Assembly (NCBI GenBank): GCA_902479135.1
Contig: CABSNU010000001.1
Coordinates: forward strand, 1 to 64,000
Length of the DNA stretch: 64,000 nucleotides
Reading direction: 5' to 3'
Source: an uncultured Collinsella sp.
GTDB taxonomy: Bacteria; Actinomycetota; Coriobacteriia; Coriobacteriales; Coriobacteriaceae
A model generated the notes under the pieces. The model made no database searches. It was not told where the DNA came from and saw only the letters and a list, made by a program, of their open reading frames with translations. Of this stretch, positions 51,718-60,770 are shown piece after piece; the stretch's first letter is position 1; every line of letters starts with the position of its first letter. The position numbers and the translations under genes were made by a program.

Positions 51718-53631
51718 TTATCTTCCTTTCCTAGTTTTACTGTCGTTCGTCTTGAAAAGCTGCGCGTATACATTACCGATCCACTTCGAATCACCTCCCA
51801 TTTCTCTGGTAACGACACGCGAGTCATCCCCTGTGAGCAATACGGAGGCATCGCAGAGCGATTCGAGGTTTCCGATAAGATGAGAAGAGATAATGACATG
51901 TGCTCCTCTACCCGCTTCATCTCTAAGAGCATTCGAAACAATCGCAACGTGTCTCACATCAAGTGCATTCATGGGCTCATCCAAAAGGACGACTTCGCAA
52001 TAGGACATATACGCCATCGCGACATTAAGTAATTGTCTATTTCCATCAGACAGCCTAGATACGGGCGTATTCTTCAACCCAGTCAAGTCAAAGCGATCAA
52101 GCACTTGGTCCAAAGTGCGAGGTGAATGCCAAATTCTCCTGCATCGGTCGAGATGAAAAGCGACGGTCATGTATGGAATCAATAGCGACGGCCTATTCGG
52201 AACCAAAAAGAATACCTTTCTCATTTCCTCACGGTCGACGCATACTTTTGCATGAAAACAGAGAGAACCTGACACGCGCACTGATGGCCCAGCATCTCCC
52301 CAAAGAGTATTCAGTAGCGTAGTCTTGCCATGTCCATTTGGCGCGACAAGACCCCATATCTGGCCAGCGGGCATATCAAACTGCAATCCCTTTACCAGCT
52401 GGTTTTTTCCAACCGTCAACGCATCCAGCGACAGAGAGAGCAAGCTTTTCTCGCCCAAACTATCCGGGCGAATATGGTTCCAGGCCCAGCGATTCTTGCT
52501 TTTTAGACACGAAAACGAAATGACCCCCAACGCGCAAACAGCAAACGCGCCCATCACGGCAAAGAGGCAGTGCGATGCACTGGCTTCAGGAACGAGAGAT
52601 ACCTCCGCTCCATTGGCGTAAGATGCGCCGCCGAGCGCAAACGAAGAGGCAGAATAGCTCGACACCATATACGGCAGCAACGCATGCCATGGAGCATCTT
52701 TGCTCGCATAAAACGGAAGCTGGCTTATGCCCCCCACAAGAGCGATCACCATGGACGAAATGGCCCTGTTTCTGCTTCCGGCGTACACGCACACGCCCAA
52801 GCAAGCAAACATCATCGACAGCACAGCTTCAAAGACGGCAAATAGCCCTAGCTGAACTAACACAGTTCTTTCGACTACGTCACCATACTGAATGAATACG
52901 ACTGGGTACTCTGTCTGACCTACACCGTTAAACACCGTTGCCAATACAAAACAGGGAGCCAACGCCAGAACCAAAACCAGCATCGATGCAATACCAGAGA
53001 CGAGAACGCGGCATGCATTCATCTCTAACTTTGACAACAACGCTCGATCGTAGAACCGCTTTCCATCCCCCTCAAGCGACATATAGAGGACGAGGACCGG
53101 GACCAAAAGCCACGCTATTGCAGGAACAGCGCCGCAATAATATGCGAGAAGAATCATCCCGGGCATTTTTGTTGTTGAGTCGTACGATTCCGGATGGGCC
53201 AGCATCGATATGGCTCGGGGAAGACGTTCTTGGGCTTCAAGCGATAACTCCGAATCAACACCATTCAAATAACCGAGTCGGTATTCCTTGAGCAATAGAT
53301 TGTCGTAATCGGCAATCGCATCGTAATACTCTCTGGAGTCCGCCTTGCTTTCAAGCGCCCGATCAAGGCACGCCCTTTCGTCGGCAATGATGCTGTTGAG
53401 CTCCTGTGGGGCAGTGTCATAAACGCCGTCAGAGACTTGAGAGACCAAAAGGGCTCTCTGGTCTTCGATGGAAGCTCTACCATATAGATAATCTGCTCCC
53501 GTTGGAACGGATAGAAATACCGGGATGCAGAATACGAGCGCGAGCAGCGCCGTCAGCAACATAATTCCCCGGTTGCGCGCAAGAACTTCTAAATTAAGCC
53601 GTACATATGTGAGGCAATCACAGGTCTTCAC
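51718..53631 (-). CDS. ABC transporter with fused permease and ATPase domains
   Basis: A 637-residue protein: an ABC-2-like permease with about six membrane segments and a long extracytoplasmic loop (residues 40-150) comes first, then an ATPase domain from about 400. Walker A is APNGHGKTT, the signature is atypical (RLSDGNRQLL), and Walker B is VVLLDEPMNALD. Permease-first fusion is unusual for ABC-2 systems, where the two are separate genes. The GTG at 53631 with GGAGG eight bases upstream is preferred over GTG 53658. Operon with the secreted protein; LuxR-type gene upstream. Confidence 0.75.
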   Translation of the reverse strand: MKTCDCLTYVRLNLEVLARNRGIMLLTALLALVFCIPVFLSVPTGADYLYGRASIEDQRALLVSQVSDGVYDTAPQELNSIIADERACLDRALESKADSREYYDAIADYDNLLLKEYRLGYLNGVDSELSLEAQERLPRAISMLAHPESYDSTTKMPGMILLAYYCGAVPAIAWLLVPVLVLYMSLEGDGKRFYDRALLSKLEMNACRVLVSGIASMLVLVLALAPCFVLATVFNGVGQTEYPVVFIQYGDVVERTVLVQLGLFAVFEAVLSMMFACLGVCVYAGSRNRAISSMVIALVGGISQLPFYASKDAPWHALLPYMVSSYSASSFALGGASYANGAEVSLVPEASASHCLFAVMGAFAVCALGVISFSCLKSKNRWAWNHIRPDSLGEKSLLSLSLDALTVGKNQLVKGLQFDMPAGQIWGLVAPNGHGKTTLLNTLWGDAGPSVRVSGSLCFHAKVCVDREEMRKVFFLVPNRPSLLIPYMTVAFHLDRCRRIWHSPRTLDQVLDRFDLTGLKNTPVSRLSDGNRQLLNVAMAYMSYCEVVLLDEPMNALDVRHVAIVSNALRDEAGRGAHVIISSHLIGNLESLCDASVLLTGDDSRVVTREMGGDSKWIGNVYAQLFKTNDSKTRKGR

Positions 53632-53708
53632 AGCAAGCACCTCCGGTTCGCAACACACGAGTCGTCGGACCCGTTGTCCGGAAGTATCGCCTTCATCGTC
53701 AGAACTGT

Positions 53709-53751
53709 CTGTAGACGTGTAGGATGGATTTACAATCTTATTTGTCTACAG
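53709..53751 (-). promoter_or_regulatory. Inverted repeat in front of ABC fusion gene
   Basis: CTGTAGAC (53709-53716) and GTCTACAG (53744-53751), separated by 27 AT-rich bases, lie between the two-HTH regulator stop and the ABC start. A candidate operator for the regulator. Confidence 0.45.
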
Positions 53752-53755
53752 GCTT

Positions 53756-55489
53756 CTACCTGCTATTTTCTATAACATCTGCCATAAGACTAAAAACCCT
53801 ATCTCTAAGTTCACGCTCCGAGTGAACTCCAAGCAAGGCATAGCTCTTGCTCTTGGCCTCTTTGACGGTTCCCCGAGCAACGTTAAGATGCGCGCAAATC
53901 TCGGTGGTTCTATTGCCATCAAAAACGCATGTCATGATATCGGCATAAAGCGGCGTGAAACCAAGCCTCAAGAAGGCCTCACGCACGGTATCGCGTCGAT
54001 CACCCACCCGAACCGTATCTTTCGAACGCAAGAATAGCAGCGAATTAGCCATAAGGATAAGTACGACAAGGAACGCAGTCACGCGTAAGGCAGGCATAAG
54101 GCCGCCAACGGCCTCACCGCTCCCAACGGACTCAAAGAAAATGTACAGTCGACTTACCACATCGTGAACCCAGAACGCTGCTCCAGCACCCACAGACACC
54201 GAAGAAAGGGTGAGTTCAGGCGAAAGGCACAAGTGCATTTCAGACATCCACCGTATAGCCGCACGGCAACACAGGGCCACAAGCACTATAGCTATCGATA
54301 GGATTATCGCATCATGCTCAAAGCCGAAGCATACGAGGATTTCCTCGATGCCCATTCCAGACGCATACATAAACAGGAAGCAGACGAAGACTATCCTGCA
54401 GTTCTGATTGAACGATGAGGACCCCAGCGATTCTGAACGGTGATCATGGCCTTTTGTTGCGTCAAGATGCCACGCATCCTTTGACAAGAGAAGTCCAGCC
54501 GTCGCCTCTGAAATGCTTTTATATCCGGTTTTAGTCAAGGCCCGCGACAAATAGGTACGGGCAGTAGACGGGGAAATGTCCAAGGCAGAAGCAATCTCCT
54601 CGTACGTTTTTCCCTCTATCCTCATAGAGAAAACCGCGGACTCCCTTTGAGAAAAACCCGAAGCCGTAGGGATATCGGCAACTGCAGAGTGTTTTCCTCC
54701 TAATTTGGCGGCCGCAGAAAAAGCGCTCGTTAAGTCAGGGAAAAATCGCGTTATGGCCCTGGCAAGGATACTGCCCAAAACGGTAACCAGAAGCAATACG
54801 ATCTCTTGATGCCCACCAAAGCTCAGGAGCACAGCCCCGATGTTTATATTGCGCGAAAACAAACAATCCGTATCGAGAATAACGGCGGCATTACCAAACG
54901 CAAGAGGTTCGACGAGCAAGGCAGCAACCCCCATCTCGGCGTTAACGGAAAGGAAAGAACCGATGGAGTCCATCAACGGGACGAGAAGAAACTGAAGGCC
55001 AACAAGCAAAGCAATCAAGAGCACAACGGGGCTGTAAAGTGCGAGCTCAGGATACCCGTGGAGAGCAGAGCCATCGGCCACATGTTTCCCCTTTAATCCC
55101 GCACGTATGTTTGCGAATTCACCGCCAAGCGCCCAAGAACAGCAAGCGACAAGCAAGGGGGCTAGTAACAACAAAATGAACGCGAACGCCGAAACCACAA
55201 CATGAAATTGATGAAAGACATTAAGAGATATCGTGTACATCACAAGAAGTGCAATGTCTACGAGCATAAGTCCAAAAAGCCTTTTGGAAATACCCTGTCT
55301 CACAGGGCGAGAGATGAGGCCCACACAGAAGCCCGAAAGCAGATGCAGACCGATAAGAACGGTGCCAGAAAGGCCCGTATAAATACTTGGCGCCACACAA
55401 TACAGACCAGCCGCCCCTATAAACAACATAATTGAATGCCAGAGGAACGAGCGCGTCACGCTTTGCAGGGTAGCTGCCTCGGTTGCCAT
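53756..55489 (-). CDS. Membrane protein with two LuxR-type HTH domains
   Basis: A 577-residue protein. Residues 1-250 contain about eight hydrophobic segments; residues 278-335 form one LuxR-like HTH (FSQRESAVFSMRIEGKTYEE, then IASALDISPSTARTYLSRAL); residues 362-488 contain about four further hydrophobic segments; residues 503-568 form a second, more divergent HTH (NRTTEICAHLNVARGTVKEA). This reads as two membrane-LuxR regulators joined. ATG 55489 has AGGAG ten bases upstream; the frame extends upstream into the direct repeat but without an RBS. It heads the operon with the ABC fusion and secreted protein. Confidence 0.75.
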   Translation of the reverse strand: MATEAATLQSVTRSFLWHSIMLFIGAAGLYCVAPSIYTGLSGTVLIGLHLLSGFCVGLISRPVRQGISKRLFGLMLVDIALLVMYTISLNVFHQFHVVVSAFAFILLLLAPLLVACCSWALGGEFANIRAGLKGKHVADGSALHGYPELALYSPVVLLIALLVGLQFLLVPLMDSIGSFLSVNAEMGVAALLVEPLAFGNAAVILDTDCLFSRNINIGAVLLSFGGHQEIVLLLVTVLGSILARAITRFFPDLTSAFSAAAKLGGKHSAVADIPTASGFSQRESAVFSMRIEGKTYEEIASALDISPSTARTYLSRALTKTGYKSISEATAGLLLSKDAWHLDATKGHDHRSESLGSSSFNQNCRIVFVCFLFMYASGMGIEEILVCFGFEHDAIILSIAIVLVALCCRAAIRWMSEMHLCLSPELTLSSVSVGAGAAFWVHDVVSRLYIFFESVGSGEAVGGLMPALRVTAFLVVLILMANSLLFLRSKDTVRVGDRRDTVREAFLRLGFTPLYADIMTCVFDGNRTTEICAHLNVARGTVKEAKSKSYALLGVHSERELRDRVFSLMADVIENSR

Positions 55490-55590
55490 AAAATCAAAGC
55501 TCCTAGATAGCATTTTGGTTATTTTAACATCGTTCCCGGCGTTAAAAAAACTGTTACCCGAATTAATCAATATCCCCCCTCCACCAAAAG

Positions 55591-55718
55591 GCACCACGCT
55601 GATCCTCCATTTTTGGAAGCGATAACCTGCTAAAAAGGGACAGGTTTATTTTGGCAGGTTTTATCTGGGCAAACGCCAACCGCCGCAAGGGAGCTGCTTT
55701 CCCTCGCGGCGGTTTTCT
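55591..55718 (+). repeat. 128-bp direct repeat, right copy (LuxR 3' fragment)
   Basis: Near-identical (126/128) to 51009-51136. It encodes the last residues TLILHFWKR and TAA of a LuxR protein with nothing upstream, then the same two terminators. It is a gene fragment left by a duplication or insertion event. Confidence 0.9.
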
Positions 55719-55731
55719 AGCAGAAAAAACC

Positions 55732-55850
55732 AAGTGAGTAGGCTTTTGGCGGGATGCCGAGCACACCTCAAAACGCCACAGCCCTGACCTGCGATTTTAT
55801 TGAGCACTTGCCGCGATGTGCTCGGCAGATCCAAAAAAGCCTACTCACTT
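55732..55850. repeat. Long two-tier hairpin
   Basis: Outer stem AAGTGAGTAGGCTTTT with its complement (16 bp), internal loop, inner stem TGCCGAGCACA/TGTGCTCGGCA (11 bp), loop of about 50 nt containing CTGACCTGCGATTTTAT. The loop resembles that of a hairpin at 60153-60193. Confidence 0.55.
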
Positions 55851-55880
55851 GCATCTGAGATGCTCTAGATACGCAAAATA

Positions 55881-55930
55881 CCGCCGCGAAGGGAGCTGGA
55901 CTCCCTTCGCGGCGGTTATTCGCTCTGATT
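55881..55930 (-). terminator. Terminator of BceAB-like transporter
   Basis: CCGCCGCGAAGGGAG (55881-55895), loop CTGGA, CTCCCTTCGCGGCGG (55901-55915); on the leftward strand it is followed by TATTTTG. A 15-bp perfect stem 37 nt after the permease stop. Confidence 0.8.
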
Positions 55931-55952
55931 TTGCGACGGTTTTGCCCGTCTG

Positions 55953-58154
55953 TTACTCACTGTAGCGGGTGGCGATGGCAGCTTGTACCATGCCGGCGCT
56001 CATGAGGTACGTTACCAGGAAGTAGCCACCATAGGCCGCCAGGAAAATCGCGCAGGTGAGGCCCACGGTGCCGCCGATGCTCATATTTCCGAAAATGCTC
56101 ACCAGCTCGATGATCACCTTAAGTGCCACAAAGGAGTGCGCCAGGCCCACTGCCAGCGGGAACAGGAAGAATACCGCTTGCTGCGCCATCACCGAATGGC
56201 GGATCTGGCGGTCGTCGCAGCCGATCTGTGCCAGCACACGATAGCTGCGGCTGCCGTCGGCCACGTTGGAGAGTTGCTGGATCGACAGAATCGCCGCACA
56301 TGCAACGACCAATACAAAGCCGATGTAGATGGCTAGGTAGCTAATAAGACCGTTCATTTGCGCTGCTAGCGTGTACATCTCGGAGCGTATGATGAAGATT
56401 CCCCACGACCCCGGCTCCTTGCCGTCAACGAGCAGATTGTCGAGCACAGTGTTTTTAATGCTCTCGTCTGCCTCAGTCGTATCCATCCCCTGTTTGTAGT
56501 TAACGAGCAGGCTACTGGAATACGGCTGCAGATTAAGTTGGGACAACAGCTCGTCGGCAACGACGACGGTACCCGGATTACTGCCCATCGCCGAGTTGGC
56601 GATGGCCGCCGTATCTTCGTCCGACTTATCGGTTGCGGGCTTGAGCTCATGCCCACCCAAGGTGAGGGTATGGCCGCCGGCCATGTATTTGGTGTACAGG
56701 TCGACCAGCTCGCCGCCCATATCACACGTGAGCAAGTACTGGTCGCGGCCAATGTGCACTGGCTCCTCGCCCATCATCTGACGCAGCTTGTTGTACTGGC
56801 TTGCCGGCGTCACAAACAGACCCATCGTATCGGCATTGCTACCCCCGAACGCCTTGGGAAGCTTTTCGCCCATGATCTTGCACATCTCACTTGGGGTCAC
56901 CGAAGGATTCGAGCCGCCAAATGGGTAACTCAGATACGAATCGATCTGCACATGCTCACCGGCAACATCGGCGATATCGACCTTCTTGCCGGTCTCGTCG
57001 TTGTTGTCCGCCGACTTGCCCTTGCCGTGCCATGCAGGGTACAAATCGACCGTTGTATCGGCCAACACCATGCGATCGGCCTCAGACGGATTGACATACC
57101 CTTTGTAGTAGTCGAGCGTATCGGGCGTGTAATAGACATACGTCTGAGACACGTCAACTGGGTTATAGCGCTCCAGGTTTTCGTTCATCACATTGGCAAT
57201 CGACATACCGCACGTCACCGAGGTGATGGCCAAAAACAGGAGCATCGCGATGACTCCCATCGAAAAGCACACCGTGTTGACCTTGGCCGCAAGCTGGCGC
57301 ACGGTAAACATGTTGAGGCCGCGCCAATACACGCCGCGCAGGCTCTGCAGCAGCTTGATGAGCATGCCCGAGAGTCCCCAGAACAGCGCAAAGGTGCCCA
57401 CGGTAACCATAGCAGTCGTAATGCCAAACTGGCTCATGGCCTCTTGCAGCTTGCTGTCCGTCGCAGTTAGCGGGAACCCATCGCGTAGCAGACGGTAATA
57501 GGCCACACCCACAAGCACCACGCCCACGGCAAAGATGGCAATCGCAATCCAGGGGTTGCGCGTCTTAATGCTCTCGTTGCGACGCTCGGCACCCATAAGC
57601 TCGATGAGTTTGGTACGACGCACGGCGCGGAGGTTCAGCAGTAGCGTGAGCACAAACATTACGAGCATGCAGGCAAGGGTCAGATTGAACGCATGCATCG
57701 AGAAAAAGAAGTGGGAATTGGCGATCTGTGTCTTAAAGAGCGAGGCCGTAAAGAACGTCATGAGCTGGGAGAGTCCCACACCCAGCACAATGCCGGCGAC
57801 AAAGGCCACCACCGAGACAATCACCGTCTCGAGCGCCATGATCGTGGCGACGCGCCCGCGCCCCATGCCGAGCACCTGGTACAGGCCAAACTCCTTTTTG
57901 CGGCGTTTCATGATGAAGTTATTGGCGTACACCATCAAAAAAGCCATGACACCGGCCAAAAAGTACGTCAGGTCGCCGAGCATGCTGCCCATAACCTGTG
58001 CCAAGCCCTCTTCATCGATTCCGGCGATGTCGACCTGCATCGAGATGGTGTTAAAGGCATAGAAGACCGTGACGCCCAGGGTGAGCGTCAGCAAGTAGAC
58101 GAGGTAGTCGCGGCCGGCGCGGCGGACGTTGCCCCAAGCGAGTTTACAGAGCAT
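55953..58154 (-). CDS. FtsX-family ABC permease (BceB-like)
   Basis: A 733-residue permease with ten apparent membrane segments: pairs at the N-terminus, a central group and a C-terminal group, with a large extracytoplasmic domain (about residues 330-600). This layout matches the BceB/VraG type that resists or senses antimicrobial peptides. MKRRKKEFGLYQVLGMGRGR is a typical family stretch. ATG 58154 (GAGGG upstream) overlaps the ATPase stop by 11 nt. No two-component system, the usual partner, is adjacent. Confidence 0.85.
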   Translation of the reverse strand: MLCKLAWGNVRRAGRDYLVYLLTLTLGVTVFYAFNTISMQVDIAGIDEEGLAQVMGSMLGDLTYFLAGVMAFLMVYANNFIMKRRKKEFGLYQVLGMGRGRVATIMALETVIVSVVAFVAGIVLGVGLSQLMTFFTASLFKTQIANSHFFFSMHAFNLTLACMLVMFVLTLLLNLRAVRRTKLIELMGAERRNESIKTRNPWIAIAIFAVGVVLVGVAYYRLLRDGFPLTATDSKLQEAMSQFGITTAMVTVGTFALFWGLSGMLIKLLQSLRGVYWRGLNMFTVRQLAAKVNTVCFSMGVIAMLLFLAITSVTCGMSIANVMNENLERYNPVDVSQTYVYYTPDTLDYYKGYVNPSEADRMVLADTTVDLYPAWHGKGKSADNNDETGKKVDIADVAGEHVQIDSYLSYPFGGSNPSVTPSEMCKIMGEKLPKAFGGSNADTMGLFVTPASQYNKLRQMMGEEPVHIGRDQYLLTCDMGGELVDLYTKYMAGGHTLTLGGHELKPATDKSDEDTAAIANSAMGSNPGTVVVADELLSQLNLQPYSSSLLVNYKQGMDTTEADESIKNTVLDNLLVDGKEPGSWGIFIIRSEMYTLAAQMNGLISYLAIYIGFVLVVACAAILSIQQLSNVADGSRSYRVLAQIGCDDRQIRHSVMAQQAVFFLFPLAVGLAHSFVALKVIIELVSIFGNMSIGGTVGLTCAIFLAAYGGYFLVTYLMSAGMVQAAIATRYSE

Positions 58155-58929
58155 CGGAGCCCTCACCGCCCATCATGGCAACGACCTCCATAATGCGGTC
58201 GAAGAACTCTCGGCGGTCGGTGTCGCCGCGGCGCAGCTCGGTGAAGATCTTGCCGTCGCGGATAAACAGCACGCGACTCGTGTAGCTGGCAGCAAAGCTG
58301 TCGTGCGTGACCATGAGCACGGTGGCGCGCAGGCGGCGGTTAAGGGCCTCCAGGCTCTCGAGCAGCAGACGGGCGCTCTTGGAATCGAGGGCGCCGGTGG
58401 GCTCGTCGGCCATGATCATGGTGGGGTCGGTGACGAGCGCGCGGCAGGCGGCGACGCGCTGCTGCTGGCCGCCGGACATTTGGTAGGGATATTTGTCGAG
58501 CACCTGGCTCACGGACAGACGCGCGGCCACGTCCTGCACGCGGGTCGAGATTTCGGCCGAATTCACGCGGGCGATGGTGAGCGGCAGGGCGATATTCTCG
58601 CGTGCCGTGAGAGTATCGAGCAGGTTGGAATCCTGGAAGATAAAGCCGAGCTCCTCGCGGCGGAACTGCGAAAGTTTGGCCTGCTTCATGCGCGTCACGT
58701 CCTGGCCGTTGATGCGGATCGTGCCACTTGTGGCGCTATCGATGGTCGACACGCAGTTGAGCAACGTCGACTTGCCCGAGCCCGAAGCGCCCATGATGCC
58801 AACGAATTCGCCGCGGTTGACGGTAAAGCTAACATCGTTGAGCGCGCGGGTCACGTTGCCCAGCGCTCCATATACCTTTTCGAGATGCGCGACCTCCAGT
58901 ACCGGGGTCGCCATGTGCGTGGTTTGCAT
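58144..58929 (-). CDS. ABC transporter ATP-binding protein (BceA-like)
   Basis: A 261-residue ATPase paired with the BceB-like permease. Walker [10 protein letters not shown], signature MSGGQQQR, Walker [13 protein letters not shown] and LMVTHD are intact. RBS AAAGGA precedes ATG 58929. The overlap with the permease gene indicates coupled translation. The role is likely antimicrobial peptide detoxification or lipid cycle protection, by family. Confidence 0.9.
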   Translation of the reverse strand: MQTTHMATPVLEVAHLEKVYGALGNVTRALNDVSFTVNRGEFVGIMGASGSGKSTLLNCVSTIDSATSGTIRINGQDVTRMKQAKLSQFRREELGFIFQDSNLLDTLTARENIALPLTIARVNSAEISTRVQDVAARLSVSQVLDKYPYQMSGGQQQRVAACRALVTDPTMIMADEPTGALDSKSARLLLESLEALNRRLRATVLMVTHDSFAASYTSRVLFIRDGKIFTELRRGDTDRREFFDRIMEVVAMMGGEGSDAL

Positions 58930-59077
58930 ACCGAGTCCTTTCTTGCGATTAGTCTACGGCATCTATAGTCGCAGGGAGCCGAGTCGGCTACCATCGATAT
59001 GGCTTACGCTTGCCTTACCGTTGTGTAAGGTACGGGTAGCTAGCCTGTCACTTGTTGATGTTGAGAGAGGACTCCTG

Positions 59078-60067
59078 TTGAAGACTGTTCATGTTGCCGC
59101 TGGGATCATTCGCAAGGAAGGATCTGACGAGCTGCTTGCCGTGCAGCGCGGCTATGGCGACATGCAGGGACTTTGGGAGTTCCCAGGCGGCAAGCTCATG
59201 CGCGGCGAGACGCCCGAGGACGCCGTGCGCCGCGAGCTCATGGAAGAGCTGCAGGTGAAGGTCACCAACCTGCGTGACTTCTACACCGTTGAGTACGACT
59301 ACCCCGATTTCCATCTCTCCATGGAGTGCTACTACTGCTCGCTCGCCGATGAATCCGATGAGCCCCAGAAGCACGACCGCCAGCTCGATATCCGCTGGAT
59401 TCCGCGCACCTCGCTTGCCACCGTTGAGTGGATGCCCGCCGACAAAGGGCTTATCGATGCTCTGATTGAGTTGAGGGAAGATCGGCTTGAGGCCAACGGC
59501 ACTGCCAACTACGCCGACGCCACCGCGACCGACGAGCCCTCCACCGAGCCCAAGCGCGCACCTAAGCGCCGCAGCAAGAAGCGTCCCAAGCCCGGCCTGC
59601 TCGACGGCATCGATACCTCGGACCTTTCCGCCGACGAGCGTGAGCTCGTACGCCGTCGTGCCGCCATCAAAAAGTCCATGAAGGGCAACAAGCGCGCCAA
59701 CACCAAGCCCGAGCTGCTCGTTCGCCAGCGCCTGCGGGCAGCGGGCCTTACGGGCTATCGCTTGGAATGGAAGGTTCCCGGCAAGCCCGACATCGCCTTT
59801 CCCGGGCGCAAGATCGCCATCTTCGTCAACGGCTGCTTTTGGCACCGCTGCCCCAAGTGCAACCCTAGCCAGCCCAAGCGCAACGTTGAGTTTTGGGAGG
59901 CAAAGTTCCGTCGCAACGTCGAGCGCGACCGCGCTGCCGTGGCAGCACTCACTCAAATGGGCTGGACACCCATAACCATCTGGGAATGCGAGCTCAAAAA
60001 AGACCGCATCGACGCCACGATGGAAAAGGTCATCGAGCAGGTGCGCGCCGCAGAGCTGCAGCGCTAA
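59078..60067 (+). CDS. Fusion of Nudix (MutT-type) hydrolase and Vsr endonuclease
   Basis: A 329-residue two-domain protein. Residues 1-130 are a MutT-type Nudix hydrolase with box GGKLMRGETPEDAVRRELME (G38, E44, R52, E53, E56, E57), expected to clean oxidised or modified nucleoside triphosphates. A basic linker follows (KRAPKRRSKKRPKPG, about 159-173). Residues 200-310 are a very-short-patch-repair endonuclease: NTKPELLVRQRLR, catalytic Asp in KPDIAF (D238), NGCFWHRCPKC (zinc/active site) and WECELKKD. The start is TTG 59078 with GAGAGAGG; the upstream open frame is antisense to the ABC gene. No cytosine methyltransferase, the usual Vsr partner, is in the window. Confidence 0.88.
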   Translation: MKTVHVAAGIIRKEGSDELLAVQRGYGDMQGLWEFPGGKLMRGETPEDAVRRELMEELQVKVTNLRDFYTVEYDYPDFHLSMECYYCSLADESDEPQKHDRQLDIRWIPRTSLATVEWMPADKGLIDALIELREDRLEANGTANYADATATDEPSTEPKRAPKRRSKKRPKPGLLDGIDTSDLSADERELVRRRAAIKKSMKGNKRANTKPELLVRQRLRAAGLTGYRLEWKVPGKPDIAFPGRKIAIFVNGCFWHRCPKCNPSQPKRNVEFWEAKFRRNVERDRAAVAALTQMGWTPITIWECELKKDRIDATMEKVIEQVRAAELQR

Positions 60068-60152
60068 CAGCGCGCATTCACACGCTCCGCACCTCCGCGC
60101 CACATCCACGTCACAAACCTTAGAAAGCCCTTAAGCCCAAAACCTTTCAAGA

Positions 60153-60193
60153 GTGTTACTCAATACCTCTGACCTGCAGTTTCATCGTAACAC
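60153..60193. repeat. Hairpin with CTGACCTGC loop
   Basis: GTGTTAC (60153-60159) and GTAACAC (60187-60193) enclose a 27-nt loop TCAATACCTCTGACCTGCAG and so on, similar to the loop of the 55732-55850 hairpin. It lies 86 nt behind the Nudix-Vsr stop. Confidence 0.45.
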
Positions 60194-60320
60194 CAAACCA
60201 GGTTAAGCCTTTCTTTAGCGCTTTTTTGCGGCAGCCGCGGCATAATACTGCCAACGCACGGGACCTAGCAACACACCCCGTGCGCAACCTTTTGGTGGAC
60301 ATCGAGGAGGCCGCATAAGC

Positions 60321-60530
60321 ATGCATTCTTCCAATGACGCAGCACAGCAGCCATCCCTAAAACATGCAAACCTTTTCTCCTTCCCCCCGACACAGAGAAA
60401 CAGCCTCCTCGACTCCCCCACCACAAAAGCCAAACGCTCAACCGACCAGATCCACAACTTGCGAGCATCCTTCGATAAGCTCCAAGCATCCCTAGACAAA
60501 ACCTTCCCCAACCAAGCCCGGGCATACTAG
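60321..60530 (+). CDS. Small hypothetical protein of 69 residues
   Basis: ATG 60321 lies ten bases after GGAGG and about 80 bases after a possible -10 element (CATAAT). The product is polar (MHSSNDAAQQPSLKH start, TDQIHNLRASFDKLQASLDK helical end) and has no recognised domain. Less GC-biased third positions than neighbours, so either a young gene or not coding. Low certainty. Confidence 0.35.
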   Translation: MHSSNDAAQQPSLKHANLFSFPPTQRNSLLDSPTTKAKRSTDQIHNLRASFDKLQASLDKTFPNQARAY

Positions 60531-60612
60531 CCCCTCATCAACAAAGAAGCCCTGACGCCCCACCTCTTTCCGCCCAACGCCACAAGGGCGACGACCTCGA
60601 GTAGGTCAACCT

Positions 60613-60737
60613 GGGAGGGACGAGGGCTTAGTTCCCCAATCTTTCCGCAGGGGGCAAAAAGCCTCGCCGCACGAAGTGCGCAGCGAGGCTTTTTGCATGC
60701 CCGAGGACGATTGGGGAACTAAGCCCTCGTCCCTCCC
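60613..60737 (-). ncRNA. Nested 3'-end hairpin element, copy 4 (fba)
   Basis: A 28-bp perfect outer stem (60613-60640 with 60710-60737), 13-bp inner stem (CAAAAAGCCTCGC with complement) and a cap GCGCACTTCGTGCG. On the fba strand the loop reads GUCCUCGGGCAUG on the 5' side and CCCCCUGCGGAAA on the 3' side. It begins 33 nt after the aldolase stop, with the same orientation as the other copies. Confidence 0.7.
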
Positions 60738-60770
60738 CGGGATATGTAGCGAGTCGGAGTACCCTTGCTG

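Larger units (their letters stand above)
55490..55952. other. Intergenic region with right direct repeat and hairpins
   Basis: Holds the promoter of the two-HTH regulator (AT-rich 55500-55560), the right 128-bp repeat, the 55732-55850 hairpin and the transporter terminator. No intact gene. Confidence 0.6.

Noticed and set aside
58493..59077. Upstream open extension of the Nudix-Vsr gene
   Set aside because: It lies antisense to the BceA-like ATPase, shows no Nudix-related sequence, and the TTG at 59078 has a proper RBS.
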